Part shown: positions 10,089 to 16,990 of the stretch, in pieces
How the letters are laid out: each line of letters begins with the position of its first letter
Position numbering within the stretch: the stretch's first letter is position 1
NCBI GenBank assembly: GCA_963780045.1
Contig: CAVZZZ010000004.1
Location: 1-64,000 of the forward strand
From: JANXQG01 sp963780045
GTDB lineage: Bacteria > Planctomycetota > Planctomycetia > Pirellulales > Thermoguttaceae
DNA: 64,000 nt
Direction: 5' to 3'
Made by a program: the position numbers and the translations under genes
Notes under the pieces: generated by a model
The model's database searches: none
What the model was told of the DNA's origin: nothing
The model's input: only the letters and a program-made list of their open reading frames with translations

Positions 10089-10308
10089 TGGCTCCTCCTG
10101 GTTAACGCAGGTTCACTTGTTTTAAAAATCTGGATTTGGAAACCCATAACAAAAGCAGGATTCTACCCGCCGTAGTACCGGTTGTGTTATGGGCATTAAA
10201 ATCGCTTTTGTGGGGAGCACAGTCTCGCTGAACTGCCCCGTTTGGTCATCTCGCCCTGACAGATATAGCCGTTTTTGCCCTTTGTGTCTATATCTCTTGC
10301 GATGGCAA

Positions 10309-11076
10309 TTATACCGTTAGCCCCCCGTCTATAGTAAGGACTTGCCCCGTGATAAACTCGGCAGCGTCGCTGGCAAGAAACAGCACGGCATCGGAAACGT
10401 CTTGAGGAAGTCCAAGGCGTTTCAAGGGGATTTCTTCTTTGATTTTTCCTAACATCTCTTCGCCAAGTTTCGCGGTCATCTCGGTGGCGATGAAACCAGG
10501 CGCGACTGCGTTTACGGTTACGCCGCGGCTGGCCAATTCACGCGCGATGGTCCGCGTCAGGCCGATGACACCCGCCTTGGAGGCCGAGTAGTTGGCCTGC
10601 CCCGGATTGCCCATCAGCCCGGAGACGCTGGCGATGTTGATGATCCGGCCGCATTGCGACTTGCACAACGGCCGTGCCGCCGCGCGGGTGAAGAGGAAGG
10701 TGCCTTTGAGGTTGATGTCCAGCACTGCGTCCCACTGATCGTCTTTCATCCGCATGATCAGGTTGTCGCGGGTGATACCGGCGTTGTTGACGAGAATGTC
10801 CAGTCCGCCCCAGAGTTGGACGACCTCGTCGATCACCTCGTCGACGCGCTGCGAATTGGTCACGTCGGCGGCGATCGGCTCTGCGGTCCCGCCAGACGAG
10901 CGGATGCAGGAGATCGTATCCGCCAGCGCCTCGGCGTTGATATCGACGCAAGCCACTTTGGCGCCCGCGGCGGCGAGATCGACCGCGAAGCAGCGGCCCA
11001 GCCCCCGCGCAGCGCCCGTCACCAGGGCGCGGCGGTCTTTCAGGTTTACTTGAATACGCTTTGCGTTCTCTGACAT
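10309..11076 (-). CDS. fabG: 3-oxoacyl-ACP reductase
   Basis: NADPH-dependent short-chain dehydrogenase that reduces 3-oxoacyl-ACP to 3-hydroxyacyl-ACP. It shows the cofactor glycine motif VTGAARGLGR, the structural NNAG (NNAGITRDNLIMRM), and the catalytic Ser and Tyr-x3-Lys (IASVSGLMGNPGQANYSASK). It also has the FabG-typical C-terminal ITGQVLTIDGG. It is 255 residues long. The start at 11076 has GGGAG nearby, which comes from a dispersed CTCCCTG repeat filling the short gap after fabD. The 220-bp gap to acpP may hold a separate acpP promoter, as acpP often needs higher expression. Confidence 0.95.
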   Translation of the reverse strand: MSENAKRIQVNLKDRRALVTGAARGLGRCFAVDLAAAGAKVACVDINAEALADTISCIRSSGGTAEPIAADVTNSQRVDEVIDEVVQLWGGLDILVNNAGITRDNLIMRMKDDQWDAVLDINLKGTFLFTRAAARPLCKSQCGRIINIASVSGLMGNPGQANYSASKAGVIGLTRTIARELASRGVTVNAVAPGFIATEMTAKLGEEMLGKIKEEIPLKRLGLPQDVSDAVLFLASDAAEFITGQVLTIDGGLTV

Positions 11077-11082
11077 TCGATT

Positions 11083-11108
11083 AACTCCCTGCTCCCCTGC
11101 TCCCTGCC
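11083..11108. repeat. CTCCCTG-type dispersed repeat
   Basis: Two tandem CTCCCTGCTCCC-like units fill the gap between fabD and fabG. Related sequence flanks thyX at 49405-49490 and 50386-50440. Read toward fabG it provides GGGAG just upstream of the start. Confidence 0.5.
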
Positions 11109-11112
11109 TTCC

Positions 11113-12021
11113 TCACACATCCAAACTTCGGCAATCGACCTTGCGATCGATCCGCCGCAAGAGTCCTCGCAGCACGCGTCCGGGGCCAACTTCGTGGAAC
11201 TGGTCGAAACCGTGAGACAACAGGTATCGCATTGATTCCTCCCAGCGGACCGGGCTGACGATCTGGCGGACCATCAGGCGGCGAATCTCTTCCGGATCGT
11301 CGTGCGGCTGGGCGTCGACATTGAAAACCACGGGGATCTTCGGCCGGCACATGTTTACCTCGGCCAGCGCCTCGGCGCAGCGCTGGTCGGCGGGCCGCAT
11401 GATTTCCGTGTGAAAGGCCCCCGCCACGGCCAGCGGGACGGCCTTCATCGCGCCCATCTTGGGCGCCAACTCCGCCGCCCGCAGGCAGGCGCTGTTCGTG
11501 CCCGATACCACGCAAACATCCGGCGCCAGCAGATTGGCGATCTCCAAAACTTCTCCCTGCCGGGCTTGCTTGCATATCTCCTCTGCTTGCACCCGCTCCA
11601 GGCCGATGATCGTAACCATGCCGCCCGCGGTGGCGTCGGCCGCTTCCTGCATAGCGGCGCCGCGGCGCTGCACCGTCACCAGGCCATCCTCGAACTCCAT
11701 GATGCCGGCGAACACCATAGCGGTGTACTCGCCCAAGCTCAAACCCGCCGCCGCCTCGCAGGAGAGAACCACGTCGGGCGATTGCTCGCGAAGCAGTTCC
11801 AGCGCGGCCAGGCTGGTGACGAACAACGCCGGCTGGCTGTAGATCGTCGAATCCAACTCCTCGGCCGGGCCCTCGAAGCAGAGCTTGGCCAGGTCGTAGC
11901 CCAGCACCTCGCCCGCGCGATCGTAGAGCCGCCGCGCGGCCGGGAGCGACTCCGCCAGCCGCCGGCCCATGCCCACGGCCTGCGCGCCTTGTCCGGGAAA
12001 CAAAAAGGCGATCTTGCCCAT
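11113..12021 (-). CDS. fabD: Malonyl-CoA:ACP transacylase
   Basis: Transfers malonyl groups from CoA to ACP to feed chain elongation. It shows the N-terminal FPGQGAQAVGMGR, the catalytic Ser in AAGLSLGEYTAMVFAG, and the catalytic His in VAGAFHTEIMRPA. At 302 residues it has typical length. The start at 12021 is the only one that retains the FPGQGAQ motif. No Shine-Dalgarno site is visible because a TTTTCAG-rich hairpin occupies the leader up to a few bases before ATG. It follows rpmF by 78 bp on the same strand; plsX and fabH, usually found between them, are missing here. Confidence 0.95.
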   Translation of the reverse strand: MGKIAFLFPGQGAQAVGMGRRLAESLPAARRLYDRAGEVLGYDLAKLCFEGPAEELDSTIYSQPALFVTSLAALELLREQSPDVVLSCEAAAGLSLGEYTAMVFAGIMEFEDGLVTVQRRGAAMQEAADATAGGMVTIIGLERVQAEEICKQARQGEVLEIANLLAPDVCVVSGTNSACLRAAELAPKMGAMKAVPLAVAGAFHTEIMRPADQRCAEALAEVNMCRPKIPVVFNVDAQPHDDPEEIRRLMVRQIVSPVRWEESMRYLLSHGFDQFHEVGPGRVLRGLLRRIDRKVDCRSLDV

Positions 12022-12024
12022 GTA

Positions 12025-12094
12025 AGTTTTCAGTTTTCAGTTTTCAGTTTTCAGTGTTCAGTTGCTGAAAACTGAACACTGAACACTGAAAACT
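12025..12094. repeat. TTTTCAG inverted repeat before fabD
   Basis: Tandem TTTTCAG units followed by their inverted copies (CTGAAAA/CTGAACA) can fold into a long AT-rich hairpin. It fills nearly all the space between rpmF stop and fabD start. A second copy lies just before larE (27276-27336). Confidence 0.8.
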
Positions 12095-12099
12095 TGAAA

Positions 12100-12279
12100 C
12101 TACCCTACGTCGACCACTTTACGGCCCATGTAGTGCCCGCATTTCGGGCAGACCGTGTGCGGCGGCACTGCGGAGCTGCACTGCGGGCAATAGGTGATAT
12201 GCCGCGGCTCTTTCTTGTCGTGGTTCGCGCGGCGGCTATTGGTGCGGGCGTTGGAATGTCGGCGTTTTGGAACGGCCAT
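12100..12279 (-). CDS. rpmF: 50S ribosomal protein L32
   Basis: Structural protein of the large ribosomal subunit, 59 residues. It starts MAVPKRRHSNARTNSRRA, the standard L32 opening. It carries two CxxC pairs (CPQC and CPKC) that bind zinc, and ends GHYMGRKVVDVG. An ACGGAG ribosome site precedes the ATG at 12279. Its place at the head of the fatty-acid genes is a common bacterial arrangement. Confidence 0.95.
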   Translation of the reverse strand: MAVPKRRHSNARTNSRRANHDKKEPRHITYCPQCSSAVPPHTVCPKCGHYMGRKVVDVG

Positions 12280-12308
12280 GGTCGAGGCTCCGTAACTTCA
12301 TCTCCCTT

Positions 12309-12347
12309 CCCCTCGCCCTCCGGAAGAGGGTTTGGGTGAGGGCGGGG
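12309..12347. repeat. CCCTC/GAGGG dispersed hairpin
   Basis: A near-palindromic stretch of CCCTCGCCCTC followed by GAGGG and GTGAGGGCGG, upstream of rpmF. It resembles the widespread short GC-rich intergenic hairpins of many bacteria. Confidence 0.4.
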
Positions 12348-12586
12348 GCGTCTCTGGGGCGGCATCTGCCAGATTTGGGATAAACACAACATGCTAAAGG
12401 GGATTTCGTTTACTGTCAACGGCCCGGCGGATCCGGGAGGGGGGAGGGAGCATTGTGCAGTGAACCTTTTGGTTCCTACCTTCTGACTTCCAAGTTCTGC
12501 TCCGTGGTGCATATCTCATGGTTTTCGGTCGAAGTATTTTCTTCGCGCTTTGAAAATAGCGTTTTCAGCCTGTTTTCGCTTTTTTT

Positions 12587-12663
12587 CAGGTCAGAAGTCG
12601 CTTAGGAGTCGCTCAGGATTGGGTCAGGACTGGATCAGGATGCGGTCAGGACCCGCTCAGGAT
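12587..12663. repeat. Seven tandem 11-bp degenerate repeats
   Basis: Seven adjacent 11-mers with consensus NNGNTCAGGAY, for example TCGCTCAGGAT, TGGGTCAGGAC and CCGCTCAGGAT. The 11-bp period does not keep a reading frame and is close to one DNA helical turn. Confidence 0.75.
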
Positions 12664-12690
12664 TTCCCGCCTTTGGGTGGTTTTCGCACC

Positions 12691-12799
12691 AGTAGGTCCT
12701 TTCTGCCGGAATGGACCAATACGCATGGCGTTGTGGTTTGACGCGGCCGGTCCAGGTTACTGCGGCCGGAATTGCCCCTCTCGGCAAGAAGGGCCTACT
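12691..12799. repeat. AGTAGGTCC inverted repeat, copy 1
   Basis: AGTAGGTCCTTTCTGCCGGA at 12691-12710 faces an inverted, diverged copy ending at 12799. A second, better preserved copy lies at 38183-38318 after the PEP-CTERM gene. Confidence 0.6.
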
Positions 12800-13438
12800 G
12801 CCGGTTGGCAAAGATGCGCAACGCGCAACGCCTTCGCGTTTTTCGCGTTGGTGTTGCGCATCAATTCCGTCGCCGTAAATCTTTGCCAACAAACAAGTTA
12901 TGTCCGGTCGTGCTGGACGTTTCATACGATCCCTCAAAAGTTGTAGGTGTTGCGCATCTTTGGGCGAACAGGTGAGTGCGGGGGGAAGTGGCATGTGCGG
13001 TGCGGCAAAGCACAGAGCGGGCAGCGAACAAGCCGTGTCTTTTGTGCCCTTTGCGTTCTTTTGCGGCAAGCGCGTTCGCATCCTTCATCACTCATCCTTC
13101 ATCTCTCGTCCGTCGCTCGCCGCTTCCCACACTCCACTGCTGCACTTTCCCGCCATTATATATTATTTACATCTCTTGTCAAATGTTATCACTAGATGTT
13201 GCGCGGTTGTCGTCGCAAGTCGTTGCGCCGCAAGGACTTGCGACGCTTGACATTTGTTCGCAATTTCGCGCCTACCTCCGCGTGGTGGGCTTGTGTGAAA
13301 ATAGCGCAAGTCCTTGCTGGTCAAGGAGTTGGAGATTTTTGCCGTTCTCCGCGTCGCGCGGTCCAGAATACGCACGCTGGGCAAAAATCAGAATTGGGTT
13401 CCCGGCTTTAGTCGGTGAGCTGCCGCCGGTCCTCGGCG

Positions 13439-13570
13439 CTAGTGCGTCGTCAACGCTTGATTTTAGGGTTGGGCGCCGCTGGCGCCGCCACTTTTCTTCG
13501 ATAATTCCCGGTGGCAACGGCACTGCCAGAGCCAGTGGCACCCAAATTCTTTGCCTTGACGACGCACTAG
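13439..13570. mobile_element. MITE-like element with 15-bp terminal inverted repeats
   Basis: CTAGTGCGTCGTCAA at 13439-13453 is exactly inverted at 13556-13570, bounding 132 bp with no coding capacity. If the ends are taken as GTGCGTCGTCAA, each is flanked by TA, as for elements moved by IS630/Tc1-type transposases. The inside contains GCCACTGG-type short palindromes. No transposase is present in the window. Confidence 0.5.
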
Positions 13571-13644
13571 TGACCAAACGCAACAAGAGCGCAAGTAGCA
13601 TACTGATACTCATAGGCCGGGTACGCATAAACTGTGGCCTTATT

Positions 13645-13656
13645 GTCCGTGGTGTC
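13645..13656 (+). promoter_or_regulatory. Possible C-box of the restriction cassette
   Basis: GTCCGTGGTGTC lies 31 bp before the regulator start. It resembles the GTCCGTG spacer found in several controller-protein operators, but the flanking symmetric half sites are weak. Confidence 0.2.
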
Positions 13657-13686
13657 TTGGTCTCTTTTGCTGATAGGTTGTAGCCG

Positions 13687-13908
13687 ATGACTTCCGAGAG
13701 CGAGCTGCTTCGACGATTTGGCCGGCGTGTCCGCGAATTGAGAAGCGCCAAGGGATTCTCGCAAGAGACGTTTGCCGACGAATGCGGTTTGGACCGTGCC
13801 TATGTGGGCGGGATCGAGCGAGGTGAACGTAACGTATCGCTTCGCAATATTGGTCTCATTGCACGAGGATTGGGGATTTCGCTTTCGGAGTTGATGGAAG
13901 GGGTGTAG
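13687..13908 (+). CDS. XRE-family regulator, likely restriction controller (C protein)
   Basis: DNA-binding protein of 73 residues made of one helix-turn-helix domain. The motif runs from SAKGFSQETFADECGLDRAY to VGGIERGERNVSLRNI, typical of Xre and of C proteins. In Type II restriction systems such proteins delay nuclease expression until the methylase has protected the genome. It lies 25 bp before the nuclease gene on the same strand, the usual C-R layout. Direct control of this operon is inferred from position. Confidence 0.75.
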   Translation: MTSESELLRRFGRRVRELRSAKGFSQETFADECGLDRAYVGGIERGERNVSLRNIGLIARGLGISLSELMEGV

Positions 13909-13933
13909 ACCCCCATCAGCAGCAAGAGCGAAA

Positions 13934-14572
13934 ATGCCCTACACAAATCTCGACGCCGGCAAGTGGCTTGCTAAAACTCAAGAGTTGATCGCGGCGCACC
14001 CTTTGAGGAAAGAGGAGATCGTCGCCGCCGTGCTCGCCGCGTGGAAGGCGATCTTCAAGTCAAGTATTGGCGGTTTCAAGATCGGAAAGGACATCAAGCC
14101 CGATCCGCAAATAGTCGCCTTCCTGTTGCACGAATTGATTCCGTTGGAGCTTGCCGCCAAATATCCCTGTATTTGGCGAAGGAGCGCGGCGAGCAACGAG
14201 AAAGACTTGGTTTGCGTGAACGATCCGAAGTTCTCGATCGAGATCAAGGCGTCGTCTCACAAGAAGCACGTCTTCGGTAACCGGAGTTATGCTCAGGCCC
14301 CAAGCAAGAGCAAGAAGAGCAAGAATGGCTACTACGTCACAGTCAACTTCGAAAAGTTTGGGGAGGCCCTGCCGCGCATCCGGTTGATTCGCTTCGGCTG
14401 GCTTGACCACACGGATTGGGCGGGGCAAGCGGCAGCGACAGGCCAGCAAGCGCACATACGTGCGGAGGCCTACGAGCGGAAGTTGTTGGTCATTTATGAT
14501 GTAGACAAGCCCGAGCCCAAATCGGGGTCAAAAGTCAAGACGTTCGAAAAGGGCAACGCGGCACCAGCCTAG
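13934..14572 (+). CDS. ScaI-like Type II restriction endonuclease
   Basis: Nuclease of 212 residues resembling the ScaI family, whose type enzyme cuts AGTACT. From memory of that family, the matches are HPLRKEEIVAAVLAAWKAIF, IGGFKIGKDIKPDPQIVAF, LLHELIPLELAAKYP, FGNRSYAQ and DWAGQAAATGQQA. A PD-(D/E)xK-like active site can be read as DPKFSIEIKAS (Asp, then Glu-x-Lys). It follows the controller gene and converges on the methylase gene, the stop codons overlapping by 4 bp. Recognition of AGTACT is inference from family only. The gene is intact. Confidence 0.75.
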   Translation: MPYTNLDAGKWLAKTQELIAAHPLRKEEIVAAVLAAWKAIFKSSIGGFKIGKDIKPDPQIVAFLLHELIPLELAAKYPCIWRRSAASNEKDLVCVNDPKFSIEIKASSHKKHVFGNRSYAQAPSKSKKSKNGYYVTVNFEKFGEALPRIRLIRFGWLDHTDWAGQAAATGQQAHIRAEAYERKLLVIYDVDKPEPKSGSKVKTFEKGNAAPA

Positions 14573-15381
14573 ACAAACAGAGCGCATTGGGCCGCTTCGG
14601 CTTTGCTTCGCCGAAGGTACTTCTCAATTCGCTCACCGGCAAGACAAGCGTATTTTGAATTGATCTCAAAACCAATGCACTTCCGGCCGTTGCGCAACGC
14701 TGCTTCAATCATCGACCCCGATCCCAGGAACGGATCAAACAGAACGTCGCCGGGATTGCTGCACGACTTAATGATTCTTTCGATCACGGCAATAGGGAAT
14801 TGCGCCGGGTGCGACGTTCTCTCTTTTGACGCTCGGTTTTTTCCGGACGTGACCTTAGGAAACTGCCAAACGTCAGAGGGATTCTTCCCGAGCTGATTGC
14901 ATTTCAGTTTCCCGTTCTTCTTTTGCTTCGGATACTTGATGTTAGGGTCTCGGACGGCATCGAGATTAAAGACGTACGCATCGGGATCCTTGACATACCA
15001 CAGGAACTTTTCATTTCGCGGGGAGAAGCTCAGGCGAGCCGCAACGCCCGCGCCATAGTTCCAAACAATTTCCTGAAGCAAGAAGAACGGAGAGCGTTCC
15101 CAAAGAAGGTACGGAATAGGGATCGCCTTGGCACGATTGGGAATCGAGACGTACCCCAGATTGAGCCAGAACGCGCCTCGCCGAGTGGTGAGCCGATGGA
15201 TTTGCTTGATCCACGATTCGCACCAATCGAGGTAGTTGCCAAGCGCGATACGCTCCTCGTATTCCTTGCCGATGTTGTATGGGGGCGAAGTCACCGTAAG
15301 GGGCAATAGATTGCCCGGCAATTGCTGCATCAACTCCAAGCAATCGCCATTGTAGATCAGAAATCCGTCGCCTTCTTGCAC
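14569..15381 (-). CDS. Type II DNA methyltransferase, probably N4-cytosine
   Basis: Protects host DNA at the sites cut by the convergent nuclease. Motif IV is TVTSPPYNIG; SPPY is usual for N4-cytosine enzymes. Motif I (LFDPFLGSGSMIEAALRNGR) lies near the C terminus, the beta-class order, followed by CIGFEINSKYACLA. It is 270 residues long with a complete catalytic domain. The start at 15381 keeps the N-terminal GDCLELMQQLP. A 12-bp palindrome sits 24 bp upstream of the start and may be an operator. Confidence 0.88.
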   Translation of the reverse strand: MQEGDGFLIYNGDCLELMQQLPGNLLPLTVTSPPYNIGKEYEERIALGNYLDWCESWIKQIHRLTTRRGAFWLNLGYVSIPNRAKAIPIPYLLWERSPFFLLQEIVWNYGAGVAARLSFSPRNEKFLWYVKDPDAYVFNLDAVRDPNIKYPKQKKNGKLKCNQLGKNPSDVWQFPKVTSGKNRASKERTSHPAQFPIAVIERIIKSCSNPGDVLFDPFLGSGSMIEAALRNGRKCIGFEINSKYACLAGERIEKYLRRSKAEAAQCALFV

Positions 15382-15404
15382 GGCTGCCCGAGACAGCTTC
15401 GTAC

Positions 15405-15416
15405 ACGTTCGAACGT
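15405..15416. promoter_or_regulatory. 12-bp palindrome upstream of the methylase
   Basis: ACGTTCGAACGT is perfectly symmetric and lies 24 bp before the methylase start, where an operator would be expected. Confidence 0.3.
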
Positions 15417-15616
15417 CGATTCGCCGTTGTCCATGTTTCCGTCAGTATTCATCGAGATTGACAACGTAGCCAACGGATAGTCTACCATATTTAGAACCAT
15501 ATCCTATTACCGGCAGCACTCTGGTGCAATACGCGTTTGCGGGCCGCGTAAATTGAGCAAGCATTGCACTAATGGGGGCAGCGAGCGCGCGGCCTTGGGG
15601 CGGAATCCCGTCGTCC

Positions 15617-15644
15617 TTGACGACTCGTGCAAAGGTACAATAAT
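15617..15644 (+). promoter_or_regulatory. Sigma-70-like promoter for the lipoprotein gene
   Basis: TTGACG (15617-15622), a 16-bp spacer, then AATAAT (15639-15644), 5/6 matches at each box. The lipoprotein ATG is 87 bp downstream. Confidence 0.45.
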
Positions 15645-15730
15645 CCGGTCGAATACGGAGCGAGCTTGCCGGCCCCGCCGCTGGCAGTAACCGGCCGCTA
15701 AAGAACGTGGAAGATCGCATTGAGAAGATT

Positions 15731-16990
15731 ATGAGCCCAATCCGCAAGTTCTTCCGCCGGCCTTCCTGGGCGGCCGTCGTAATGGCGGTGCTGCTGGCGG
15801 CGTGCGCCGGGCCTACGGCGCTGGAGTTGACGGTTCGCGCCGAGCCGCCAGCTATGCCCGCGGCAACGCCGCCGGGAAAGCCCGATGGCGACAAGAAAAG
15901 ACCGCGCGAGGCCCTCGTTGATACCGGCAAGGCGTCTGACGGAGCGACGCCTTCAGCGCAAGACGCACCGGCCGCAAGCCTTATAGAAGACGCGAGGCGG
16001 AACAAAAAGCGGTATGTGGCGACGATGCGGATGCTGGAGGCGAAGCTTCGGGCAAACTACGAGAAGATAAAAACCTGGTCCGGGACCTATGAGTTGAAGG
16101 AGGGCCAAGGGGAGCGGAGCAGCAAGCTCTGGACGGCGCGTAAGGTGCTTGTTCGATACGCGATCGATGTTCGGAACGACAGGCTGTTCACAAACTACGA
16201 GGCGCCGACGACAGAAGATGTTACCAACCTGGAAACCAAGAAGACGCGGCAAGTCCAGATGCCGTTTCCCTTCAGGGAGCGTTATGTTCTTACGAAAGAA
16301 CACTGGCTGACGTCAACGCCGGCTCCGGAAAAAAATGCGACCCGGCTGCGTCTCACCCGGGGGAAGGGTGTCAACTCCGCGTTTCGCAGGAATCCCAAGG
16401 AAGCCGACGGATACCTGGACTATTCGAGCGTGGTCGACCCGCGGAGGTTTTATGGCGAGAGCCGGATTACATTTTGGGATTCTCTGCGCATGGATGCAGA
16501 TTGGTTGGCAGCCGGCAAGCCGCTGCCGATGAAGATCATCGAAAACCGCTCGAAGTCCGGCGTGATCTACAGCCGGATTCAGGAATTCCGACCTAGCGGC
16601 GCGGAGGGCAAAGAGGACCCGACGGTTATGGTATCGCTGTTTGATCCGGCAGTCGGCTATCAGGTCACCTCGGTAAGACTCACCGGCCCAAACGGCAATA
16701 CCGAGAGGGAGGCCGAGTGGAAGTACGCGCAGGTCTCCGGCGTCTACATCCCGCAGCGATATCACCTGCGAAAGTACGATTTGGAATCCGGCAAGCTGGA
16801 ACTGGAGCGAGAGTTTACGTCGGTCGACTTGAAGTTGAACCAGCCGATTGACGAGGACCAGTTTGATTGGCATGCGCTCGGCTTGCAGGAAGGCGATCAG
16901 ATCCTCGACCAGATTGAGAACGCCACTTTCCGCTACCACGAGGGAAAGGTCATTCCGGCTGCGCAGTACGTCGATAAATCAGCGAAATGA
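15731..16990 (+). CDS. Hypothetical lipoprotein
   Basis: Predicted lipoprotein of about 419 residues, not recognised beyond planctomycete hypotheticals. With the start at 15731 (MSPIRKFFRRPSW), a hydrophobic stretch AAVVMAVLLAAC ends in a lipobox with Cys near residue 24. An in-frame start at 15707 is possible. A Pro/Asp/Lys-rich linker follows. The folded part alternates charged and aromatic residues (KIKTWSGTYELKEGQG, VSGVYIPQRYHLRKYDLESG), as in LolA-like beta domains that carry lipids or lipoproteins. Its end overlaps the convergent M56 fusion gene by 12 bp. Confidence 0.6.
   Translation: MSPIRKFFRRPSWAAVVMAVLLAACAGPTALELTVRAEPPAMPAATPPGKPDGDKKRPREALVDTGKASDGATPSAQDAPAASLIEDARRNKKRYVATMRMLEAKLRANYEKIKTWSGTYELKEGQGERSSKLWTARKVLVRYAIDVRNDRLFTNYEAPTTEDVTNLETKKTRQVQMPFPFRERYVLTKEHWLTSTPAPEKNATRLRLTRGKGVNSAFRRNPKEADGYLDYSSVVDPRRFYGESRITFWDSLRMDADWLAAGKPLPMKIIENRSKSGVIYSRIQEFRPSGAEGKEDPTVMVSLFDPAVGYQVTSVRLTGPNGNTEREAEWKYAQVSGVYIPQRYHLRKYDLESGKLELEREFTSVDLKLNQPIDEDQFDWHALGLQEGDQILDQIENATFRYHEGKVIPAAQYVDKSAK

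Larger units (their letters stand above)
12350..13686. other. Gene-free region rich in repeats
   Basis: About 1.3 kb with no convincing coding frame. Open frames here (for example 12976-13683 plus) have poor composition and run through repeats. The region holds a 7 x 11-bp tandem array, an AGTAGGTCC inverted repeat, GCGTTCTTTTGCGG-type and TCATCCTTCATC-type low-complexity words, and a 132-bp element with 15-bp ends. It separates the fatty-acid genes from the restriction cassette and may be an insertion hot spot. Confidence 0.6.

Noticed and set aside
12587..12663. CRISPR array
   Set aside because: Units are 11 bp, adjacent and degenerate, without spacers; no cas genes in the window.
12976..13683. 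235-codon ORF on the plus strand
   Set aside because: Runs through low-complexity words and the 15-bp inverted-repeat element; no ribosome site or family.
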